A stretch of 64,000 bases of DNA from Salinicola corii (GCF_008298015.1 NZ_VTPX01000004.1:1-64000); one strand, 5' to 3'. Counted from the first letter of the stretch, positions 43,710 to 53,458 are shown. Numbers and translations are program-made. Notes: generated by a model from the sequence alone, not told the origin.

Positions 43710-46337
43710 CTATAGCGCGCTGGCACCCGCAGAAGCCGAATCGTCTCCGGCAAACTGGGTCTCACAGGCCCCCTCCGGCAACTCGGGCATGGCGGCATCC
43801 ATGCTCGCCGGCCCGCCGAAGCTGTGCTGGGCCCCCTTGATATCGATCTTGCCGGGGCCGTGGACGTCGATATTGCCGCCTTCGATGCGGATATAGCCGC
43901 CACCGCTGTTCAGCAGGATGCCGTTGGCGGCGTTGATCTCGATCCGCCCTTCGGTGGAGGTGATCTTGACGTCCTTCTGCGCGGTCAACTCCATCGCATC
44001 GCTCTGGGCCTGAACTTCGACCTTGCCGCGAGCCGCGAACAGCTTGATGCCCGCCTTCTGCACGAACAGCGAGAGCTTCTCGGAGATCGAGGCCACCAGG
44101 CGCTTGCCGGTGGCGATATTGACATCCTCGCCGCTGGAGACGCTCAGCGAGCGGCCCTGGGCCAGGTGGGTCGATTCCGGCGTGCTCAGGGTGATGCCGG
44201 CGGGCGAGGCCATATGCAGCCACGGTGCTTTCATGCGTGCGGCTTCGCCCCGGCCGCCGCTGTCGGAGGCGCCACGGGCGTTGTCTTGCTTGGCGTCCGC
44301 AAGCTGTTCGCTGTTGCCGTAGCGGTCGTCGGCGTCTTCACCGGCCTGCTTGAGGTTCGTCCGGCTGTCGAGGGCTTCGGCGTTGTGGTCCGCCGCACTC
44401 TGGCTGAGGCTGTCGGTGAGGTGGTAGGCGCTGTCGAGCTGCTGCCGCGCCGGGGTGAGGTCGAGCTGGTCGCCACTGGCGCCTAGCTGGCCCCAGCTGG
44501 TGAGGTAGAGCCCCTGGTTGGCGCGGATGGCGCCATAAGCGTCGCTGCGCAGTTCGAACCCGGTGCCGCGGAAGGCGCCACGGGTGTTGCCGGTCTGGTG
44601 GATCAGGTAGCCGAGGTTGAGCTGGCTCTTCTCGGCTTCGGAGTTGAGCCGCACCCGCTCCTGGTCGGTGGCGTCGTCGAAGACGAGTTCGTTGTACTTG
44701 CTGCCGCGGTAGGTCTTGCTCTTGAACCCCGAGAGCAAGCCGTGGCTGTGCCAGTCGGGGGTCTGCTCGCCGTTGTAGACCCGGCCGGTGATCAGCGGCC
44801 GGTCGGCATCACCTTCGAGGAAGTCGACCAGCACTTCCTGGCCGATACGCGGCACGAACACCCCGCCCCAGCCGGCACCGGCGTTGGGCTGGGAGACCCG
44901 CAGCCAGACGCTGGAGTTCTCATCGTTTTGGCCCTGGCGGTCCCAGTGGAACTGCACCCGTACCCGGTTGAGATGGTCGGTGTGGATCTCTTCATTGGCG
45001 GGGCCGACCACGGTGGCGGTCTGGGGCCCGCCGATCACCGGGCGCTGATGGGTCAGCGGATGGCGATAGGGCTGGGTGCGACGCTGGGCTTCGAGATCGA
45101 CCAGAAAATGGCCGGTACCGCCGGTGGCATAGTCCGACAGGCGCTCGCCGGTAGGGTCTGCGGTATCCGCCTCGAGACCGTGCGCTTTCTTGGCAGCGTC
45201 GATCTGCGGCTGCAGGCTGCCGGGCAGCGCCTGAAGCTGGGCCGAGACCGGCAGCGCGTTTTCGGCGTGAACGGTGACGCCCAGCAGCAGGAACTGGCGT
45301 TCTTGCTCGCCCCCGGTGTCGTGCAGCGGGTGCTGGGTGAGTTCGAACCAGCGCCCCGCCTGGAGCTGGCGGGCGCCGCCGCTGCCACGGAAGCGCTTGG
45401 CGCGGGATTCGTGGGACTCGAGGCGGTTCTCGGTCAGCCGTTCACCGCGCTCGTAGCCGTGGTAGTAATACTCGCCGGCGTAGTCGTAGAGCTCGGTCGG
45501 CGGCAGGTTGCCCTGATCGCTCAGGGTGTCGAGCCCGGTGCGCTTGGTGAGCGAGGGCTGCTTGTAGTCGAAGGTGCCGACGCTGACCCGGGTGGGCTGC
45601 TGGGTGCGCACGCCGCCCCACTGGGTGAGGGCATCCTCGCGCTCGGTGGCCGCCTGGCGGTGGAAGCGGATCGCCTGGGGGCTGACGGGGCGGGTGGTGT
45701 CGACGTCGTCGGTGATCACCAGGCGGTGGCCGTCGAAGGTCCGACGCTCACCCTCGGCGCCGCCGTCAGCGCCGTCGTTGTCGTCGCTATATTCAAAGTA
45801 ATACCAAAGCCCTTCTTCCTGCATAAGACGACTGACGAAGTTCAGATCGCTTTCGCGATACTGCACGCAGTAGCTGCGGGCGGGATAGTCGCGGCGCAGG
45901 TCGAAGCGGTAGCGGCCCTTGGCCAGTTCATGGCCGTCGAACACGGCGGTGAGCACATCGACGACGCTGCGGTCCTGGAAGATCCGGCTGTCGCGGCCCA
46001 GCTCGAGCATCTTGAGCCATGGCACCAGGGTGAGCTGGTAGTAGGTGACGCCGCCGTCCTCGCCCAGCAGCGCCGCCTCGGAGACCAGCCCGTGCAGCGG
46101 GCGGTAGCGGCCGTCGGCCTGCAGGATCGAAAGCCGGGCCGGCTGGGCCATCAGCGTCTTGAGCTCGATGTCGCCCTGCTGGGAGATGCAGTCCAGCCGG
46201 TAGCAAAACGGCTCGCTGACGCGCTCCTCGCCCACCAGCCGGTGGGGCACGAAGGCGGTGCCGGCGATGTCGAGGGTCAGCAGCCGCTGCGACTGCGACA
46301 GGTCGATGTCGAAGGTGTCGAGAAGGTCGTTGAGCAT
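43710..46337 (-). CDS. vgrG: Type VI secretion spike protein VgrG
   Basis: This is an 875-residue VgrG/TssI. The N-terminal gp27-like part carries R-L-S-I-L-Q-A-D-G-R-Y-R-P-L-H-G-L-V, and Y-C-V-Q-Y-R-E-S-D-L-N-F-V-S-R-L-M. The gp5-like OB region has V-W-L-R-V-S-Q-P-N-A-G-A-G-W-G. A DUF2345 beta-helix follows near the C-terminus, with I-L-L-N-S-G-G-G-Y-I. No extra enzymatic domain is appended, so toxicity comes from the cargo gene. It is the first gene of the effector operon. No core type VI genes (tssB, tssC, tssM and others) are in the window, so this is an orphan vgrG island. Confidence 0.95.
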   Translation of the reverse strand: MLNDLLDTFDIDLSQSQRLLTLDIAGTAFVPHRLVGEERVSEPFCYRLDCISQQGDIELKTLMAQPARLSILQADGRYRPLHGLVSEAALLGEDGGVTYYQLTLVPWLKMLELGRDSRIFQDRSVVDVLTAVFDGHELAKGRYRFDLRRDYPARSYCVQYRESDLNFVSRLMQEEGLWYYFEYSDDNDGADGGAEGERRTFDGHRLVITDDVDTTRPVSPQAIRFHRQAATEREDALTQWGGVRTQQPTRVSVGTFDYKQPSLTKRTGLDTLSDQGNLPPTELYDYAGEYYYHGYERGERLTENRLESHESRAKRFRGSGGARQLQAGRWFELTQHPLHDTGGEQERQFLLLGVTVHAENALPVSAQLQALPGSLQPQIDAAKKAHGLEADTADPTGERLSDYATGGTGHFLVDLEAQRRTQPYRHPLTHQRPVIGGPQTATVVGPANEEIHTDHLNRVRVQFHWDRQGQNDENSSVWLRVSQPNAGAGWGGVFVPRIGQEVLVDFLEGDADRPLITGRVYNGEQTPDWHSHGLLSGFKSKTYRGSKYNELVFDDATDQERVRLNSEAEKSQLNLGYLIHQTGNTRGAFRGTGFELRSDAYGAIRANQGLYLTSWGQLGASGDQLDLTPARQQLDSAYHLTDSLSQSAADHNAEALDSRTNLKQAGEDADDRYGNSEQLADAKQDNARGASDSGGRGEAARMKAPWLHMASPAGITLSTPESTHLAQGRSLSVSSGEDVNIATGKRLVASISEKLSLFVQKAGIKLFAARGKVEVQAQSDAMELTAQKDVKITSTEGRIEINAANGILLNSGGGYIRIEGGNIDVHGPGKIDIKGAQHSFGGPASMDAAMPELPEGACETQFAGDDSASAGASAL

Positions 46338-46642
46338 GTTCTCTTCCTGATGACGGGACTCAGGTTTTCGTGTGGCCCGGGCAATCGGCTAGCGATGACC
46401 CCACATGATGCCATTCGGTAGGATAACGCGGTATCTACCGAATGTTTGTAAGAGAATTGCCATTGATGGCTAAGATTTTTGATGAAGTGACGGCTCTCTC
46501 GATGAGTCGGGGTCATTTGAGGACTGCCGAGCCGAGGCAGATCGACATGGCCCGATATCATTCGGTGTTGACGCCATGACTGCGCCATCGCGTAATCTAG
46601 GTCGGCTCGTTCACATGTCGTCTCGATAAAAGATACCACTGT
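46338..46642. other. Divergent intergenic region upstream of vgrG
   Basis: This region is AT-richer than its flanks and contains the leader of vgrG on one strand and of the DUF746-like gene on the other. Apart from the inverted repeat at 46412-46444, nothing was recognised. Confidence 0.4.
46412..46444. repeat. Long inverted repeat upstream of vgrG
   Basis: CATTCGGTAG and its complement CTACCGAATG form 10-base arms. An inner ATA/TAT extension pairs after one bulged base, around a CGCG-containing loop. It is about 75 bases upstream of the vgrG start. It could be an operator or an RNA hairpin in the leader. Confidence 0.5.
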
Positions 46643-47572
46643 ATGGCGCCTGCCATTCCGCAGACTTTCTCGACCTTCAATATCCCTCCGACGCGAAGAC
46701 ATGTCGAAACCATCGACTTTCTGCTCGCGCGACCGTCGCTGGAGCTGCTGCCGGAGGCGCTGCGTCCCAGCGCCCGAGGTTTTCTGTTTTATCTCGCCAC
46801 GCTACCCACCAGCGCACCCCACGAGTGTCCGGCCTGCGCGAGCCGCTCGATCGCCTTGGCCACACCCGCTGGCACGCATGGGTTACGGCGCGATGGCTAT
46901 TACTGCCGGGACTGCAACAAGCGATTCAATGTCCTCAGCGGGACTCCACTTCGCCTGCTGCGCTCGGAAGAGAAGTGGAAACCCTGGATGAGTTATCGGT
47001 TCCAGGGGTTCTCTCAAGAGCTGATCGCGACCTTCCTGGGTATCAGCAACAAGGCCTCCATGACCTGGAGTCGGGCCTTCATGGAGGCCATGGCCGACTA
47101 CGACACCGAATTGCATCGGTGGTGGGAGGATCATCAGTCCACGCATATTTCCGAGCTGACGGATGAAGCCGAGAAGGCCTTGGAAGAATGTGTCGCGAGG
47201 CTCACCGAGCTCTCCACCCTGACCGACAGGCACTGTCCCTACTGCGGCTCTTCATCGACCCAGGTGCTGACCAGCCGGCGCGCCACGGAGTATCAATGCC
47301 ATGGCTGTGAGCGCCGCTACAACAACCTGACCGAAACGCCGCTTTCGCATATCCAGCACATGGAACTGTGGCCCGAATACCTGCGCCTTCTCGTGGTGGG
47401 GTATCACGATACGGAGATCGGGGAGCGATTGGGGTTGAGCAAATCGCTGACCAACCTGTGGCGGCAACGTTTTCTCGAGTTCATGCAGGCCCGCTGGCCG
47501 CTCTTGGTTCACTGGACCCTGTGGCAATGGTCCCGGCGTCGCGCCAGCGTACCGAGCGGACCGCGGACCTGA
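46643..47572 (+). CDS. DUF746-like protein with two zinc-ribbon/helix-turn-helix repeats
   Basis: This is a 309-residue protein with an internal duplication. Each half has a four-cysteine zinc ribbon (C-P-A-C ... Y-Y-C-R-D-C near 60-95; C-P-Y-C ... Y-Q-C-H-G-C near 190-222) followed by a T-P-L-x-x-L/I block and a predicted helix-turn-helix (G-F-S-Q-E-L-I-A-T-F-L-G-I-S; H-D-T-E-I-G-E-R-L-G-L-S). This resembles the DNA-binding end of IS1/IS1595-type transposases but has no catalytic domain. It is probably a DNA-binding protein. It is divergent from vgrG and sits at the edge of the type VI island. Confidence 0.7.
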   Translation: MAPAIPQTFSTFNIPPTRRHVETIDFLLARPSLELLPEALRPSARGFLFYLATLPTSAPHECPACASRSIALATPAGTHGLRRDGYYCRDCNKRFNVLSGTPLRLLRSEEKWKPWMSYRFQGFSQELIATFLGISNKASMTWSRAFMEAMADYDTELHRWWEDHQSTHISELTDEAEKALEECVARLTELSTLTDRHCPYCGSSSTQVLTSRRATEYQCHGCERRYNNLTETPLSHIQHMELWPEYLRLLVVGYHDTEIGERLGLSKSLTNLWRQRFLEFMQARWPLLVHWTLWQWSRRRASVPSGPRT

Positions 47573-47684
47573 GGCGCCTTGCGATCCGGGCAAGGCGTGC
47601 CTGCGAACATCAAGCGACATCCACTTGGCAGCCTGGCGGACCATCGACCATGCTGAGAGCCCCGAATCCGGCAAGGAGGCCAGC

Positions 47685-47972
47685 ATGAAACCCCACACGC
47701 TCTGGACCATCATCGGCACGTCCACGGCCATCATCTCTGGCGTGGCGACGCGAGAAGCGCTCAAGCGCACCACCCGGCGCCACGCCTTCGAACCGCCGGT
47801 CAATCCGGACGATCCCGATGTACGTTGGCGCGAAGCGCTCTTGTGGGGCGCCGCTTCCGGCGTCGCAGTGGGGGTTGGTCGTATCCTGGGCTGGAAAATG
47901 GCCTCCAGCGGACTACGCCGCGCCCGTCGGACTCGCCGGGGCCAACGCCTGCTCTCGCGTCTAGAGGATTGA
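47685..47972 (+). CDS. Small DUF4235-type membrane protein
   Basis: This 95-residue protein has two short hydrophobic stretches (about 6-22 and 50-66) separated by a polar loop with R-R-H-A-F-E-P-P-V-N-P-D-D-P-D-V-R-W, and a very basic C-terminus. It resembles DUF4235 proteins, whose function is unknown. The ATG at 47685 follows a perfect AAGGAGG site. It is transcribed in the same direction as its neighbours but separated by more than 100 bases on each side, so it is probably monocistronic. Confidence 0.75.
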   Translation: MKPHTLWTIIGTSTAIISGVATREALKRTTRRHAFEPPVNPDDPDVRWREALLWGAASGVAVGVGRILGWKMASSGLRRARRTRRGQRLLSRLED

Positions 47973-48046
47973 AGGCTTGGCGCGTCTCCGGTCCCCCGGA
48001 CAGGAGCCTGCCACATCACGCCTCGAGCCATGAACGCGAATCTAAC

Positions 48047-48061
48047 TGAGAAATATTATTG
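48047..48061 (+). promoter_or_regulatory. Possible Fur box
   Basis: TGAGAAATATTATTG matches 10 of 14 informative positions of the 7-1-7 Fur consensus. It lies about 95 bases upstream of a siderophore receptor gene. The match is modest, but the context supports iron control. Confidence 0.4.
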
Positions 48062-48155
48062 ATTGCATAAAGATCTCTAAGGATAATCCCCGATTCCGCC
48101 ACTACAAAACCGCGGGCCGATAAAAAGGGATCATTCACTCTTGGGGATCAACACG

Positions 48156-50285
48156 ATGAGCGATCGCAATCGCACGATCGTGAGCCGTGGGAATTCGCCT
48201 TGGTGGCACCAGACCACCATGGCGGTTTTCTGCGGCTCGACACTATTCGCCCTTCCCGTGATCGGGAACGCGCAGCAGTCACAAAGTGACGACGATTACC
48301 GCCTGTCACCGGTCACGGTTAACGCGCAGGCCGTGGGGGACGACAACGCCGATACCATTCTCGCCCGCGAACTCTGGGTCGGCGGCAAGGTCGCGACCAG
48401 CATTCAGGACACCCCGGCATCGGTTTCCGTCATCACCGAGAAAGAGATCGAGCAGCGCAACGCCAAGACTACCGAGGAAGTCCTGCAATATACCCCCGGC
48501 GTGACTACCGGTTACTACGCCTCTGATGATCGTAACGACTACTTCACGATTCGCGGCTTTCAGGCCACCACCTATCGCGATGGAATGACGCTTGGCTCCA
48601 TGCGTGGCGTGCGTGAAGAGCCCTACGCGTACGAGCGTATCGAGGTACTGCGTGGCGCCAACTCGACACTGTTCGGCCCGGCCGATCCGGGCGGCTCGGT
48701 CAATTTCGTTAGCAAACGTCCTCGCTTCGAGTCCTTCGGCGAGGGTTACCTGGGCTTTGGCTCGTTCGACCATCAGGAAGTGGGACTGGATATCGGTGAC
48801 ACCCTTGGCGACACCGTGGCCTGGCGCCTCACCGGCAAGGCCAAGGACAGCAGCTACGAGTACGACCATTCGGATGACGACGATCAGTTCATCATGGGCG
48901 GACTGACCTGGGAGCCAACCGACCGAACCTCGGCCACGCTCATCTTCGACTATCTCAACCGCGACGGCACCGCCAACAGCGGCGGCTACCCGTTCGATCG
49001 CGAATATGACCGCAGCGATTTCTTCGGCGAGCCCAACTACAACTACCATGATGTCGAGCGCACCAATGTCACCGGTCTGTTCACGCATGACTTTGACAAC
49101 GGTCTCATCTTCCGTGGCAACGTACGCTACAGCGACCTGACGGACGATTACGGTTATGTCTATCTGACCGACAGCGCAGGCCGCGTCGGCAGTGAAGTGG
49201 ACCGCGGCTATATCGGCTCGGACACGGACGCCGAGGAGCTGATCGGCAATGCCATGCTGCAGTACGATGCCGACCTCGGCGAGGTCGACAGCAGCACAGT
49301 GGCCGGCGTCGAGTTCCGCGATGGCGAATCCACCGGTTACTCCGTCTACGCCGCTGGCACGCCGATCGACATCGACGACCCCGTCTACAGCGGCGCGCCC
49401 GCCACGCTGACGCCTTACAACCACGTGAAGCAGGAGTACGACACCCGCGCCGTCTTCCTGCAGCAGAACTTCTCGTTCTACGACACCTTCGTGGTCACGG
49501 CCGGCGTGCGTAATGACGACCTCGATCTCTCCAGCACCGACTACCTCACCGGCACCAGCGATTCCGACGATTTCTCAGAAACCACCTGGCGCGGTGCGCT
49601 GACCTATATCATCAATCCGGAAGTCTCCACCTACGTGAGTTACGTGGAGTCGGTGGCGCCGCCCACCATCGGGGTCACGCCGGAGCGCGGTAAGCAGTAC
49701 GAAGTCGGCGTCAAATATTCACCACTATGGACCGACGCGCTATTCTCCGCCGCGATTTATGACCTGACTCGGGAAGACGTCGGCATCGCCGTCACCCAGG
49801 ACGACGGCACCATCGACCAGCAGACGGTCGGCGAATACCGAGTGCGCGGTCTCGATCTCGAGGTCAAGGCCGAGGTCACCGAGAACCTGAGCGTGATCGG
49901 CGGCTACACCTACATGCAACCGAAAGTCGAGGAGGGCTCGATCACCGTCAGCGGCACCGCGGTCCCGATCGACGGCAACGACATCGAGATCGCGCCACGA
50001 CACAGCGTCATGCTGTGGGGCTATTACACCCTGCCCGACCTCGACATGAGCTTCGGCCTGGGCGCTCGCTATACCGGCACCTACTACTTCGGCAGCGCCA
50101 ACGACGCCAAGAGCGAAGCGGCGACACTGTTCGATGCCGCGTATAACTATCAGTTCCTGCCCAACACCGACTTCAGCGTCAACGTCACCAACCTGCTGGA
50201 CGAACAGCACGTCGTCGGTTCCGGCACCGCGGACTACTACAACCAGGGTCGCGAGATCTTCGCCAAAGTGCGTTACCACTGGTGA
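48156..50285 (+). CDS. TonB-dependent siderophore receptor 1
   Basis: This is a 709-residue outer-membrane receptor. It has a signal peptide (about 1-43, ending I-G-N-A-Q), a TonB-box-like segment L-S-P-V-T-V-N-A, a plug domain (S-V-I-T-E-K-E-I-E-Q-R-N-A, Y-F-T-I-R-G-F-Q-A-T) and a 22-strand barrel ending in V-R-Y-H-W. The final aromatic residue is typical of barrel assembly. The ATG at 48156 is used because the codon 15 bases upstream is not ATG. It belongs to the ferrichrome/catecholate siderophore class. A Fur-like site lies upstream. The ligand is unknown. Confidence 0.92.
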   Translation: MSDRNRTIVSRGNSPWWHQTTMAVFCGSTLFALPVIGNAQQSQSDDDYRLSPVTVNAQAVGDDNADTILARELWVGGKVATSIQDTPASVSVITEKEIEQRNAKTTEEVLQYTPGVTTGYYASDDRNDYFTIRGFQATTYRDGMTLGSMRGVREEPYAYERIEVLRGANSTLFGPADPGGSVNFVSKRPRFESFGEGYLGFGSFDHQEVGLDIGDTLGDTVAWRLTGKAKDSSYEYDHSDDDDQFIMGGLTWEPTDRTSATLIFDYLNRDGTANSGGYPFDREYDRSDFFGEPNYNYHDVERTNVTGLFTHDFDNGLIFRGNVRYSDLTDDYGYVYLTDSAGRVGSEVDRGYIGSDTDAEELIGNAMLQYDADLGEVDSSTVAGVEFRDGESTGYSVYAAGTPIDIDDPVYSGAPATLTPYNHVKQEYDTRAVFLQQNFSFYDTFVVTAGVRNDDLDLSSTDYLTGTSDSDDFSETTWRGALTYIINPEVSTYVSYVESVAPPTIGVTPERGKQYEVGVKYSPLWTDALFSAAIYDLTREDVGIAVTQDDGTIDQQTVGEYRVRGLDLEVKAEVTENLSVIGGYTYMQPKVEEGSITVSGTAVPIDGNDIEIAPRHSVMLWGYYTLPDLDMSFGLGARYTGTYYFGSANDAKSEAATLFDAAYNYQFLPNTDFSVNVTNLLDEQHVVGSGTADYYNQGREIFAKVRYHW

Positions 50286-50410
50286 CGCCGACCATGGCGT
50301 GCGATGCCACCCCGGGCGGTACCGATTGCTCGGGGTGTCTGTGGATACCACTCTCTTATCCGTCGTCGTCCCGGTCCTAAGCGACAGCGAGCGATCTGTA
50401 CGACGATGAC

Positions 50411-51313
50411 CTAGTGTGGAACGAGCGCCCTAACCACGGACTCGGTCAACCGCTGCAGCGAGAGCAGCCCACCAAAGAGCCACACCGGTTCGATCTCTCT
50501 GACGCGACCTTCACGGACCGCCGGCAGGTGTTGCCAGACGCGGTTGTCGCGAAGCGCCGAGTCGACCGCTCTCGGAAACGGTTTGATGATCACGATGTAC
50601 GCCTCCGGCCGGTCGGCAAGGCGATCGATGGGGATACTGGCGAATCCCCAGGCGCTGGTCGGCCCGGTCCAGGCGTTTGTCAGCGGCGTCCTGGAGAGGA
50701 GCGTGTCGACCATGCCGCCGCGTCCGAAGACGCGGACGTGCAGGGCATCGCTGAACTGCACGATGTAGACCGGCGCATCGACGTTCTTCAACGCCCGCGC
50801 GGCCGATGCCAGCACCCGGTCGGTCTGCGCGATCAGCGACTCGGCCCGTTCCGACGTTCCCGACAGCTGTGCAATGTCCCGCGTCATCGCGAGGGTCGCG
50901 TCGTAATACGGTTGGCCGGAGGAGAAATTGTCGATGAGGCGCACCGGCATCATGCGCTCCAGACGCGCATTGTCGCGGGCGAACAGAGAACTGCTGATCA
51001 GCAGGTCCGGCGGTGCCTGCGCAAGGAGTTCGAGATTGGGTTGATCACGCAGGCCCATGTTCAGCGTCTCTGGCGGTATCGCCGGTGACTGGACCCAGGC
51101 GTTGTAATTGGGAATGTCCGCGACGGCATACGGCGTGACTCCCAGCGCGATCAGGGTTTCGGCGGCACCCCAGTCGGTAGCGGCGATACGCGGCGTTGCA
51201 TGGGCAGCGATCGCCAGCACCGGCCGCCACAGAAAGGCTGCCATGACCAGAATCCTGAGGAATGGAAAGCGGCGACGGCAGAACCTCCGCCGGGGATATT
51301 CAGGAGCCGACAT
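50411..51313 (-). CDS. Iron-siderophore periplasmic binding protein (FhuD-like)
   Basis: This is a 300-residue binding protein of the FhuD/BtuF class. It has a hydrophobic signal segment (about 17-42) and the family blocks R-I-A-A-T-D-W-G-A-A-E-T-L-I-A-L-G-V-T-P, L-G-L/M-G-L-R-x-Q-P-N-L-E-L-L, and W-G-F-A-S-I-P-I-D-R-L. The ATG follows directly after the stop of the receptor gene, so the two are one operon. No permease or ATPase genes follow, so it must use a transporter encoded elsewhere. Confidence 0.88.
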   Translation of the reverse strand: MSAPEYPRRRFCRRRFPFLRILVMAAFLWRPVLAIAAHATPRIAATDWGAAETLIALGVTPYAVADIPNYNAWVQSPAIPPETLNMGLRDQPNLELLAQAPPDLLISSSLFARDNARLERMMPVRLIDNFSSGQPYYDATLAMTRDIAQLSGTSERAESLIAQTDRVLASAARALKNVDAPVYIVQFSDALHVRVFGRGGMVDTLLSRTPLTNAWTGPTSAWGFASIPIDRLADRPEAYIVIIKPFPRAVDSALRDNRVWQHLPAVREGRVREIEPVWLFGGLLSLQRLTESVVRALVPH

Positions 51314-53458
51314 CTACCAGTGGTATCGCAGCGTGGTCAGCACCGAACGGCCGTCGCCGTAGTAGCTACTGTTGCTGGACGAATCGATGTAGGAGACGTA
51401 CTCCCGATCGAACAGATTGGTGGCATTGATCGCAAGATCGAGGCTGGGCGTCAGCGCGTAGCTGGCCATCGCATCGACCAGCGTATGCGAACTCGTCTTC
51501 TCGCTGTTGGTGTCGTCGATATAGGTCGAGCCGACATAGCGTGTGCCCAATCCGAACGTGAGATCGCCGCGATTGGCATTGCCGGGAATGGTGTAGTCGG
51601 CCCACACCGAGGCGATGTGCTCGGGAACGAGCAGAGGCCGGTTGCCCTGGTTACCCGCAATGCCGTCCTCTTCGATTTCAGAATCCCAATAGGAGTAGGC
51701 GGCCGTCAGGTCGAGGCGATCGCTCAGCGCCAGCTTGCTCTCCAGCTCGATGCCGCGGACGTTGACCTTGCCGATCTGGCGATAGACGTTCTGGCTCACC
51801 TGCGAAGCGACATTGGTCTGGGTCAGATCGAAGAGCGCGACCGTGAACAACGCCTGGGTATTGGCCGGACGATATTTCATGCCGACTTCGTACTGCTCCC
51901 CTTCCTGGGGATCGGCGCTGCCCGATACCAGATTGCGGCTCGTCGGCGGCTGGAACGACTCCGAATAGTTGGCGTAGAGCGACAGGTCGTCTAGTGCCTT
52001 GAAGGTCAGCCCGGCGCGCCTGGTGAAGGCGTAGTCGTCGGCCTCGTCGTCGACGGTGCGGGTGTTGACCTCGTCATAGCGTCCGCCGAGCGTCAGTATC
52101 CAGCGTTCGGCAAAGGTCAGTTCCTCCTGCAGATAGAAGCCCCGGGAGGTCTGTTTCTGCCGAAACTCGCTCGGTTCTCCAAGATCGACGCACGCCTTGC
52201 CACAGTACTGCGGGTTCTGGATGTCGATGCCGCCGGCGGTGCCGAAACGGCTGGTCTCCCGCACGTCGTCATGGGTGTAATCGAAGCCGGCCAGCGTACG
52301 GCTGCCGATCCCCGCGAGGTCGGTATCGTACTGGAGCTGGTTGTCGATGGCGGTCTGGTCACGCTCGCCGTCGACCACGAACGCCGTTCGCCCATTGGCC
52401 GGATTCGGGTCACTGAGATAGACGTGGTCGTAGTCGAGATCCAGATGGGTGTAGCGCGCGTTCTGACGGAATGTCAGCCCGTTGCCGAAATCATGCTCGA
52501 ACAGATAGCCGATGTTGCGCTCGATCCGATCCATGTCGTTGTAGTCCGGCTCGCCGAAGAACGTATCCGGATCGAGATCGTAGCCGCGCGGCGTGGCGTG
52601 AGCGGCATTGGTATCGCGCTTGTTGAAGTCCGCCAGCAGCGTGAGCGTCGTCGCATCGCTGGGCCTGTAGGTCAGCGCCGGCGCGAAGTAGAAGCGATCG
52701 TCCTGGGTGTGGTCGGCGCTGAGTTCCGCATCCTGCCATTTGGTGGTGATGCGATAACTCCACTTGCCCGCCTGATCGATCGGACCGCCGAAGTCCGCCC
52801 CGGTCTCGGTATGATCTTCCCCCAGCGTGGTGTAGATCTCGCCGAACTCGTAGTCCAGAGGGCGCTTGGTGATCGCGTTGACCAGCCCACCAGGCGCATT
52901 CAGGCCGAACAGTGTCGATGTCGAACCCTTAAGCACGTCGATGCGTTGCAACCCGTAGGGTTCCAGCTTGCCACCGGTGAAGTTGACCGTTCGGCGCGAC
53001 AGGCCATCGCGATAGGTTCCAAGCGAGGTGGCATTGAAACCGCGGATCATGAAGTAGTCGTAGCGATCGTCGGAGGCGTACTGGTCGACCGTCACACCCG
53101 CCGTATAAGAGAGCGCCTGCTCGAGATTCTGGACGTTGCGGGTGCGCATCTCCTCTTCGGTCACCACCGACACGGCGCTGGAAAGGTCGAGAAGATCGGT
53201 GTCGGTCTTGGAGCCCGTCGTCGTGCGCTCCGCCACGATGGTGGAGTCCGGCCCGACGGCGCTGTCGGCGATCGCCGCTGCCTCGACCGTCACGGTATCC
53301 AGCTCGGTGGTATCGCTGGTCTGGGCCGCTGCGGTAGAGGCAAACAGCAGGGCACTCGAGGATAGCAGCCCGTATGACAGCGGTCGGTTGAACCGACGGC
53401 GTGTTGCAGAGACAAGCTGTTTGCGAGCTGTGCCCGAAACGCATGACGACTTCTTCAT
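51314..53458 (-). CDS. TonB-dependent siderophore receptor 2
   Basis: This is a 714-residue outer-membrane receptor. The signal peptide covers about 1-46 (A-S-T-A-A-A-Q) and the TonB box is L-D-T-V-T-V-E-A. The plug has S-V-V-T-E-E-E-M-R-T-R-N-V and Y-F-M-I-R-G-F-N-A, and the barrel ends L-R-Y-H-W. The ATG at 53458 follows AAGGGA; the open frame upstream of it crosses the Fur box and is not coding. It is only moderately similar to receptor 1. It is co-transcribed with the FhuD-like gene. Confidence 0.92.
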   Translation of the reverse strand: MKKSSCVSGTARKQLVSATRRRFNRPLSYGLLSSSALLFASTAAAQTSDTTELDTVTVEAAAIADSAVGPDSTIVAERTTTGSKTDTDLLDLSSAVSVVTEEEMRTRNVQNLEQALSYTAGVTVDQYASDDRYDYFMIRGFNATSLGTYRDGLSRRTVNFTGGKLEPYGLQRIDVLKGSTSTLFGLNAPGGLVNAITKRPLDYEFGEIYTTLGEDHTETGADFGGPIDQAGKWSYRITTKWQDAELSADHTQDDRFYFAPALTYRPSDATTLTLLADFNKRDTNAAHATPRGYDLDPDTFFGEPDYNDMDRIERNIGYLFEHDFGNGLTFRQNARYTHLDLDYDHVYLSDPNPANGRTAFVVDGERDQTAIDNQLQYDTDLAGIGSRTLAGFDYTHDDVRETSRFGTAGGIDIQNPQYCGKACVDLGEPSEFRQKQTSRGFYLQEELTFAERWILTLGGRYDEVNTRTVDDEADDYAFTRRAGLTFKALDDLSLYANYSESFQPPTSRNLVSGSADPQEGEQYEVGMKYRPANTQALFTVALFDLTQTNVASQVSQNVYRQIGKVNVRGIELESKLALSDRLDLTAAYSYWDSEIEEDGIAGNQGNRPLLVPEHIASVWADYTIPGNANRGDLTFGLGTRYVGSTYIDDTNSEKTSSHTLVDAMASYALTPSLDLAINATNLFDREYVSYIDSSSNSSYYGDGRSVLTTLRYHW

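Noticed and set aside
44598-46421. A 607-codon open frame on the plus strand
   Set aside because: It is antisense to vgrG, whose motifs are unambiguous.
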